64,000 nt of DNA from Bacillus pseudomycoides DSM 12442 (GTDB lineage: Bacteria > Bacillota > Bacilli > Bacillales > Bacillaceae_G). The stretch is taken from contig NZ_CM000745.1 in assembly GCF_000161455.1 (NCBI RefSeq), forward strand, positions 2,729,120-2,793,119, read 5' to 3'. Shown here piece after piece: positions 58,596-64,000 of this stretch; within the stretch, counting starts at the first letter, position 1, and every line of letters starts with the position of its first letter. The notes beneath the pieces are model-generated. The model saw nothing but the letters and a program-made list of their open reading frames with translations, ran no database searches and was not told the DNA's origin. The position numbers and the translations under genes are program-made.

Positions 58596-59363
58596 ATGAG
58601 TGTAAATAAAACGGCAGTAAAGACGATGGATATTTTAGAACTATTTTATGGACATGAAGAGCTAACGTTAACGGAAATGGTTCATCAGACGGGAATGCCT
58701 AAAACATCTGTATACCGTTTAATTGGTTCGCTTGAAGAAATGGGCTTTTTACAAAAGACAACAAGGGGAACATATAGGCTTGGATTAGTATTTTTAAGGT
58801 TCGGTCAACTCGTTTCGAAGCGATTGTCAGTACGAAATATTGCAAAGCCATATATGAAAAAACTTAGAGACTCTCTTGGTCAAGCTGTCAATTTAATTAT
58901 TCAAGATGCGAATGAGGCAATTTATATTGAAAAAATGGATGGAGATCAACCAGTAAGAGTATACACAGAGATAGGACGGCGAGCTCCTTTATATGCCGGA
59001 GCATGTCCGCGTATTTTACTTTCGTATTTTTCGGAAGACGATCAAATGCAGTATATAGAGAAAGTGCAATTACAACAATTTGCAGATGGAACGATAGTGG
59101 ATAAAGAAGAGTTGCAAAGCCTATTATGTAAGGCTAAAAGAGAAGGATATACGATCAGTTATTCGGAACTTGAGAATCATACAGCTGCAATTGCAGCCCC
59201 TATTTTTGCAAGTGATGGTAGTGTAATAGCTGGTATTAGTATTTCGGGATTAGAAATAGAGTATAATGAATCGACAATTCCAAACTTTATTACAAAAGTA
59301 AAAGAAACAGCGCATCAAATTTCGAAAGAACTTGGCTGGATAGGTGAAAAGGAAGGTATATGA
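58596..59363 (+). CDS. IclR family regulator of the 5-oxoproline operon
   Basis: 255 residues from ATG 58596 (TAGGGGAG 6 bases upstream; the open frame to 58542 lacks one). Winged helix-turn-helix (VKTMDILELFYGHEELTLTEMVHQTGMPKTSVYRLIGSLEEMGFL) followed by the IclR effector domain (AVNLIIQDANEAIYIEKMDG, GRRAPLYAGACPRILLSYF, YSELENHTAAIAAPIFASDGSVIAGISISG). Its stop overlaps the pxpB start (ATGA). It probably senses 5-oxoproline or a related ligand. Confidence 0.9.
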   Translation: MSVNKTAVKTMDILELFYGHEELTLTEMVHQTGMPKTSVYRLIGSLEEMGFLQKTTRGTYRLGLVFLRFGQLVSKRLSVRNIAKPYMKKLRDSLGQAVNLIIQDANEAIYIEKMDGDQPVRVYTEIGRRAPLYAGACPRILLSYFSEDDQMQYIEKVQLQQFADGTIVDKEELQSLLCKAKREGYTISYSELENHTAAIAAPIFASDGSVIAGISISGLEIEYNESTIPNFITKVKETAHQISKELGWIGEKEGI

Positions 59364-60070
59364 TGAAATTTTCAGCACTAGGGGATCAAGCAGTTGTTGT
59401 TACGTTTGGAGAAACAATTGATTTGGATATATATGAAAATGTGCAAAATTTACATCGACTATTAAAGAGAAATCCATTTCTTGGAATGGTTGAGTGTGTA
59501 CCTTCTTTTACTTCTTTAACGGTTTACTATGATGTATATAAGTTATGGAGGAAAAATGAAAGAAAGGTAGTACCATATGAGTTTGTATGTGAATACATGA
59601 ATCGATTGTTTAGTCATAATCAAAATAAAACACAAAAACAATATGATTGTATTTCAATTCCAGTTTGTTATGGCGGGAAATATGGACCTGATTTAGAAGA
59701 AGTTGCGGCGTATCATGGGTTATGTGCAAATGAGGTGATTCGTCTTCATAGTGAAGTGACTTATTTTGTTTATATGTTAGGATTTACACCAGGATTTCCG
59801 TATTTGGGTGGTATGCCCAAAGAGCTAGAAACACCTAGAAAACAAACACCACGTCTACAAATAACACCTGGTTCAGTTGGAATTGGTGGAAGTCAAACTG
59901 GAATATATCCATTAGAAACACCAGGCGGCTGGAATATTATTGGCCGAACACCGATTGCGTTGTTTCAGCCAAATGAAGAAAAGCCTACATATGTGCAGAG
60001 CGGAATGTATTTACGTTTTATCCCAATAACAGAGGAAGAGTACCTGGTTATGGAGGGAGCTAGGAAATGA
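59360..60070 (+). CDS. pxpB: 5-oxoprolinase subunit B
   Basis: 236 residues, KipI family. FSALGDQAVVVTFGETID, PSFTSLTVYYDVY, YFVYMLGFTPGFPYLGGMPKELETPRKQTPRLQITPGSVGIGGSQTGIYPLETPGGWNIIGRTP are diagnostic. With PxpC it forms the ATP-dependent complex that, with PxpA, opens 5-oxoproline to glutamate. ATG 59360 or 59363 could start it. It overlaps both neighbours by a few bases, so translation is coupled. Confidence 0.93.
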   Translation: MMKFSALGDQAVVVTFGETIDLDIYENVQNLHRLLKRNPFLGMVECVPSFTSLTVYYDVYKLWRKNERKVVPYEFVCEYMNRLFSHNQNKTQKQYDCISIPVCYGGKYGPDLEEVAAYHGLCANEVIRLHSEVTYFVYMLGFTPGFPYLGGMPKELETPRKQTPRLQITPGSVGIGGSQTGIYPLETPGGWNIIGRTPIALFQPNEEKPTYVQSGMYLRFIPITEEEYLVMEGARK

Positions 60071-61056
60071 ATGTTGAGGTTTTACATGCTGGGATGTTTA
60101 CAACTGTTCAAGATTTAGGAAGATATCACTATCAACAATATGGCGTGCCTGTTGGCGGTGCTATGGATCAGACAGCATTAAGAATGATAAATATGTTAGT
60201 TGGAAATGAAGAGAATGAAGCTGGATTAGAAATTACAATGATGGGACCAAAGCTTCTTATAAAGAAAACGACATTGCTAGCAATTGGTGGTGCGAATATG
60301 GAGCCTCTGTTAAACGGAGAACCCATTCCATTGTGGCGACCAGTTTTAGCGAAAGAAGGTAGCATGCTTTGCTTCGGGAAGACGCAGTTTGGGTGTAGGA
60401 CATATGTGACATTTGCAGGTGGAATTGATGTTGCAAGTAGTATGGGAAGCAAAAGTACATATGTAAAAGCAGCTATAGGTGGACTAGAAGGACGAGCGCT
60501 TAAAAAGGGCGACCTTTTTCAAATTGGTACACCATCAAAATTTGCTACTTGTATGATAAAGAAATTGATGGATGAAGACAGAATAGAAACACGTTGGGGT
60601 ATATGTAATCCTGTTCTACCCAAATATAGTCGCAGCCCAATCATTCGTGTTATTCCAGGTTTTGAATGGGATCAATTTAAGAGTGAGAGTTTAGAGTCGT
60701 TTTTTACAAAGGAATATAAAGTTTCCAATTATGCTGACCGTATGGGCTATCGATTTGAAGGTGAAAAATTAAAAAGAATAGAACAATCTGAGATTCTATC
60801 GAGTGCAGTTACATTTGGAACAATTCAAGTGCCATCTGATGGTCATCCAATCATCTTAATGGCAGATAGACAAACGACAGGTGGATATCCGTTAATTGGT
60901 AATGTCATATCAGTTGATTTACCTATTCTTGCGCAATTGAAACCAGGTGATTATGTCACGTTTGCAAAGACTTCTATAACAGAAGCGACGGAGCTTTACA
61001 TCGAGAAAGAACAAAATATGAATCTATTAAAGAAGTTCATCGCTTTACAAGCGTAA
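60067..61056 (+). CDS. pxpC: 5-oxoprolinase subunit C
   Basis: 329 residues, KipA/biotin-dependent-carboxylase-like family. MNVEVLHAGMFTTVQDLGRYHYQQYGVPVGGAMDQTALRM, ITMMGPKLLIKKTTLLAIGGANM, RVIPGFEWDQF, YKVSNYADRMGYRFEG and IQVPSDGHPIILMADRQTTGGYPLIGNV are the family marks. Overlaps pxpB by 4 bases. Partner of PxpA and PxpB. Confidence 0.93.
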   Translation: MNVEVLHAGMFTTVQDLGRYHYQQYGVPVGGAMDQTALRMINMLVGNEENEAGLEITMMGPKLLIKKTTLLAIGGANMEPLLNGEPIPLWRPVLAKEGSMLCFGKTQFGCRTYVTFAGGIDVASSMGSKSTYVKAAIGGLEGRALKKGDLFQIGTPSKFATCMIKKLMDEDRIETRWGICNPVLPKYSRSPIIRVIPGFEWDQFKSESLESFFTKEYKVSNYADRMGYRFEGEKLKRIEQSEILSSAVTFGTIQVPSDGHPIILMADRQTTGGYPLIGNVISVDLPILAQLKPGDYVTFAKTSITEATELYIEKEQNMNLLKKFIALQA

Positions 61057-61076
61057 AGCAGGAGGAGAGATAGCGT

Positions 61077-61835
61077 ATGGTTACCGTTGACTTAAATTGT
61101 GATTTAGGAGAAGGCTTTGGTGCATATAAGATAGGAAACGATGATAAAATTCTTCCGTTTGTTTCATCAGTAAATATTGCATGCGGTTTTCATGCTGGTG
61201 ATCCAACTGTCATGCGTCAAACTGTTGAAAAAGCGTTGTACCACAATGTGGAAATAGGAGCACATCCAGGGTTTCCGGACTTAATTGGATTTGGTAGAAG
61301 AATGATGTATATTTCGCCAGAAGAGGTCTATGATTATGTTTTATATCAAATAGGGGCATTAGATGGATTTATAAGAGCGGCAGGAGGAAGGATGCACCAT
61401 ATAAAACCGCACGGTGCACTTTATAATATGGCAGCCACTGATCAAGAGATTGCGGATGCAATTGCAAAAGCAATTTATCATATAAATCCAGATTTATTTC
61501 TGTATGGATTAGCGAAAAGTAAATTTATACAAGCAGCTGAAAAATATGAACTGAAACTCGTGCAGGAAGCATTTGCCGATCGTACGTATCAATTAGATGG
61601 AACATTAACAAGCCGAACAGAAGAAAATGCACTCATAAAAAATGAAGATATAGCAATTGAACAAGTGTTGCAGATGGTTAAGGAAAGAAATGTAAAAGCA
61701 GTTGGTGGAAAGATTATCAATATCGATGCACAAACAATTTGCATACACGGTGATGGTGAGCATGCAGTTCAATTTGCAGAAAGAATATACAGAACATTTA
61801 GATTAAATGATATTTCTATTTGTGCACCAAAGTAG
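61077..61835 (+). CDS. pxpA: 5-oxoprolinase subunit A
   Basis: 252 residues, LamB/YcsF family. VDLNCDLGEGFGAYKIGNDDKILPFVSSVNIACGFHAGDPTVMRQTV, IGAHPGFPDLIGFGRRMM, HIKPHGALYNMAA and EAFADRTYQLDGTLTSR contain the metal/active-site residues. It performs hydrolysis of 5-oxoproline in the three-subunit enzyme. AGGAGGAGAG precedes ATG 61077. Confidence 0.95.
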   Translation: MVTVDLNCDLGEGFGAYKIGNDDKILPFVSSVNIACGFHAGDPTVMRQTVEKALYHNVEIGAHPGFPDLIGFGRRMMYISPEEVYDYVLYQIGALDGFIRAAGGRMHHIKPHGALYNMAATDQEIADAIAKAIYHINPDLFLYGLAKSKFIQAAEKYELKLVQEAFADRTYQLDGTLTSRTEENALIKNEDIAIEQVLQMVKERNVKAVGGKIINIDAQTICIHGDGEHAVQFAERIYRTFRLNDISICAPK

Positions 61836-61855
61836 AATAAGGAGGAGATACATAG

Positions 61856-62551
61856 ATGTTGAAACTAATTGGAATATTGCTTGTAGCTGTTGGATTTTTA
61901 TTTCGCCTTAATACGTTATTGGTTGTAATGGTTGCAGGAATTGTTACTGGTATGGTTGCGGGGATGAGTTTTTATGATGTCATAAGTATGTTTGGAAAGT
62001 TTTTTATAGAAAACCGATATATGTCTATGCCAATATTATTAACTTTGCCTGTAATTGGAATTTTAGAACGATATGGACTGAAGGAACGTGCAGAAGCATT
62101 GATATCAAAATCTAAGGGAGCAACGACTGGTAGAGTATTAATGTCATATTTTACAATTCGTGAGGCTTCGGCAGCGGTAGGACTAAATATTGGGGGACAT
62201 GCTCAAACAGTAAGGCCTCTTGTTGCACCGATGGCAGAAGGTGCAGCTCATGGACGTTATGGAAAACTACCAGAAAAATTAAAAGAAAAGATTAAAGCGA
62301 ATGCAGCGGCAGCTGAAAATACGGCATGGTTTTTTGGTGAAGATATTTTTATCGCAACAGGAGCGATTCTATTAATGAAAGGATTCTTTGATTCTGTAGG
62401 AATGCATGTTGGTGTGTGGGATATGGCGCTTTGGGGAATTCCTACGGCAATCTCAGCTTTTATTGTAAGTTGGATTCGTTTTAAACAATTCGATAAGTAT
62501 ATTGAAAAAACGATGAAAAAAGAAGAAAGCCAACAAAAGGAGGCGATATAG
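61856..62551 (+). CDS. DUF969 membrane protein, candidate 5-oxoproline transporter half
   Basis: 231 residues with about six membrane segments. LIGILLVAVGFLFRLNTLLVVMVAGIVTGMVAGM, IENRYMSMPILLTLPVIGILERYGLKERAEALI, and IREASAAVGLNIGGHAQTVRPLVAPMAEGAA match DUF969. AAGGAGGAGA precedes ATG 61856. The next gene, DUF979, starts one base after its stop. The two always occur as a pair near pyroglutamate enzymes, so they are probably the two parts of a transporter. Confidence 0.85.
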   Translation: MLKLIGILLVAVGFLFRLNTLLVVMVAGIVTGMVAGMSFYDVISMFGKFFIENRYMSMPILLTLPVIGILERYGLKERAEALISKSKGATTGRVLMSYFTIREASAAVGLNIGGHAQTVRPLVAPMAEGAAHGRYGKLPEKLKEKIKANAAAAENTAWFFGEDIFIATGAILLMKGFFDSVGMHVGVWDMALWGIPTAISAFIVSWIRFKQFDKYIEKTMKKEESQQKEAI

Positions 62552-62552
62552 G

Positions 62553-63515
62553 ATGAATATTATTACACTTGATACAATCTATTATTTATTAGGTATTATT
62601 GTTGCCTTTGTCGCGATTCGTGTCGCTTTTGATCGTCAACATCCAAATCGCTTTGGTTCTAGTTTATTTTGGGCATTATTTTCTATTACATTTTTATTTG
62701 GAAATATGATTCCATCATTTTATATCGGTTGTATTGTATTAGCAATGGTCATTTTAGCATCATTGAATAAAGTAACGAAGTCCAATGAAAAAGAAGCACC
62801 TACTGAAGAACGAGTGAAACATGCAGAAAAACTGAGAAATAAAATTTTTATGCCCGCTATTTTAATTCCTATTTTTACGATTATTGGTACTTTAACTTTA
62901 GGAAAGCTAAAGTTTGGAAATGTATTTCTTGTTGATCCTGAGAAAGTCACATTAATTGCATTAGCTCTTGGGGCATTGCTTGCTTTTGTAGCAGCAATGG
63001 GAATCACAAAAGCAAAAATAACAGCGCCTGTACAAGAGGGAAGCAGATTATTACAAGCTGTCGGCTGGGCAGTTATTTTACCACAAATGTTAGCTGCGCT
63101 TGGCGGTATTTTTGCAAAGTCTGGTGTGGGTCAAGTTGTCTCGGATTTAGTAGGACAAGTATTGCCAACAGAGTATCCATTCGTTGCTGTTATGGCATAT
63201 TGTTTAGGTATGATGTTGTTTACAGTTGTAATGGGGAATGCCTTTGCCGCATTTGCTGTTATTACAGGAGGAATTGGTTTACCGCTTATCGTTCAAATGC
63301 ATGGTGGTAATCCAGCGATCATGGCCGCACTTGGAATGTTTGCAGGGTACTGCGGTACATTGATAACACCAATGGCTGCAAATTTTAATATTGTACCAGC
63401 GATGCTATTAGAATTAAAAGATAAAAATGCGGTAATTAAAGCCCAAGCACCAATTGCTATTACCATTTTTGTTATTAATATGTTCATCATGTATGGGCTC
63501 GTATATCGATTTTAG
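62553..63515 (+). CDS. DUF979 membrane protein, candidate 5-oxoproline transporter half
   Basis: 320 residues with about eight membrane segments and a charged cytosolic loop (KVTKSNEKEAPTEERVKHAEKLRNK). MLAALGGIFAKSGVGQVVSDLVG, VMGNAFAAFAVITGGIGLPLIVQMHGGNPAIMAALGMFAGYCGTLITPMAANFNIVPAML is the DUF979 core and resembles half of an ion-transporter fold. AAAGGAGGCG precedes ATG 62553. Transport of 5-oxoproline or its peptides is inferred from neighbours, not shown. Confidence 0.85.
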   Translation: MNIITLDTIYYLLGIIVAFVAIRVAFDRQHPNRFGSSLFWALFSITFLFGNMIPSFYIGCIVLAMVILASLNKVTKSNEKEAPTEERVKHAEKLRNKIFMPAILIPIFTIIGTLTLGKLKFGNVFLVDPEKVTLIALALGALLAFVAAMGITKAKITAPVQEGSRLLQAVGWAVILPQMLAALGGIFAKSGVGQVVSDLVGQVLPTEYPFVAVMAYCLGMMLFTVVMGNAFAAFAVITGGIGLPLIVQMHGGNPAIMAALGMFAGYCGTLITPMAANFNIVPAMLLELKDKNAVIKAQAPIAITIFVINMFIMYGLVYRF

Positions 63516-63530
63516 TAAGGAGTGGGAATG

Positions 63531-64000
63531 ATGAAGACAGTATTGTTAACAGGGTTCGAACCTTTTGGTGGAGAGGAGATTAATCCTGCCTGGGAAGTTG
63601 TAAAGCAGCTTGATGGACAAAGCTTTGGAGATTACAAGATTGTTAGTAAACAAGTTCCAACTGTGTTTCATAAATCATTACAAGCGTTAAAGTCTTATAT
63701 GGAAGAAATAGAACCGGAGCTTGTTATATGTATCGGGCAAGCAGGAGGACGTCCAGATATTACAGTGGAACGAGTTGCAATAAATGTAGATGATGCAAGA
63801 ATCACTGACAATGAAGGAAACCAACCGGTTGATGTATCTATTGTAGAAGGGGGGCCCGTTGCGTATTGGTCTACACTTCCTATAAAAGCTACTGTAAAAA
63901 AACTTCGGGAAGAAGGAATACCTGCTTCTGTTTCTCAAACTGCAGGTACATTTGTTTGTAATCATCTCTTTTATGGACTTATGGACATTTTAGCAAAAAG
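63531..64000 (+). CDS. pcp: Pyroglutamyl-peptidase I (3' end outside window)
   Basis: The first 156 codons are seen; the gene runs off the right edge. KTVLLTGFEPFGGEEINPAW, ELVICIGQAGGRPDITVERVAINVDDARI with the catalytic Glu in the GR..ITVERVA block, and SQTAGTFVCNHLFYGL with the catalytic Cys (about residue 143). It removes N-terminal pyroglutamate from peptides, supplying 5-oxoproline to the upstream enzymes. ATG 63528 is also in frame but too close to AAGGAGTGGG. Confidence 0.93.
   Translation, partial: MKTVLLTGFEPFGGEEINPAWEVVKQLDGQSFGDYKIVSKQVPTVFHKSLQALKSYMEEIEPELVICIGQAGGRPDITVERVAINVDDARITDNEGNQPVDVSIVEGGPVAYWSTLPIKATVKKLREEGIPASVSQTAGTFVCNHLFYGLMDILAK

Noticed and set aside
1..64000. 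CRISPR arrays, tRNA or rRNA genes, prophage modules
   Set aside because: No regularly spaced repeats, cloverleaf sequences, rRNA signatures, or phage structural genes were found on either strand.

Overview
The window looks like chromosomal DNA of a Bacillus cereus group member (B. cereus, B. thuringiensis, B. anthracis or close kin). The sequence is AT-rich, with strong AGGAGG-type ribosome binding sites and frequent GTG and TTG starts. It carries two complete bcr1-type repeats plus a truncated one, a repeat family I know only from this group. It also has two SAM-I riboswitches, and HssRS/HrtBA haem-stress genes with a textbook HssR operator. I see no rRNA or tRNA genes, no CRISPR array, and one insertion-sequence remnant.

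Region 1 (1-17.5 kb) is a long one-strand array of small acidic proteins. They match immunity families of polymorphic toxin systems: Imm30, several SUKH/SMI1-KNR4 types, Imm3, SUKH-4, Imm50, three Imm22 copies, DUF6985, a colicin E/pyocin-type immunity protein, DUF4261, two Syd-family copies, DUF1444, and two DUF2185/Imm33-type proteins, plus unassigned small proteins. No toxin gene is visible, so this looks like an immunity reservoir, with any cognate toxin lying upstream of base 1. The array is being turned over: one Imm22 copy is dead, another has lost its ATG (ATC instead), and fragments of SUKH genes and a MazG-like gene lie between intact genes. An SDR oxidoreductase, a penicillin-acylase-family enzyme and a membrane protein are embedded in it.

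Region 2 (17.5-26.4 kb) holds endonuclease V, an AAA+ ATPase next to a membrane TPR protein (a possible functional pair), a DUF378 protein, the serine operon serC-serA-DUF1015, and a formylglycine-generating-enzyme-like protein.

Region 3 (26.5-39.2 kb) has haem-sensing hssRS and haem-efflux hrtBA, separated by about 8.7 kb of apparently foreign DNA. That insert contains an alpha/beta hydrolase, a stand-alone condensation-domain acyltransferase, a GIY-YIG gene scrap, an IS6-family remnant, and a BceAB-type ABC transporter joined to a NarL/LuxR-type two-component system. The HssR operator survives directly upstream of hrtB.

Region 4 (39.2-56.8 kb) holds small membrane proteins, two CPBP proteases, D-cysteine desulfhydrase, a UPF1-like SF1 helicase with an extra C-terminal domain, three acetyltransferase genes (one truncated) and a YdcF protein. 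It also has two SAM-I-riboswitch units: an M20 amidohydrolase, and metQ-acyl-CoA-dehydrogenase-metN-metP. A YdbC protein and an SH3/M23 cell-wall hydrolase follow.

Region 5 (57.1-64 kb) holds cutC-lepB and a pyroglutamate operon: an IclR regulator with a palindromic operator, pxpB-pxpC-pxpA, the paired membrane proteins DUF969 and DUF979, and pcp running off the right edge. Together these would release, import and hydrolyse 5-oxoproline.
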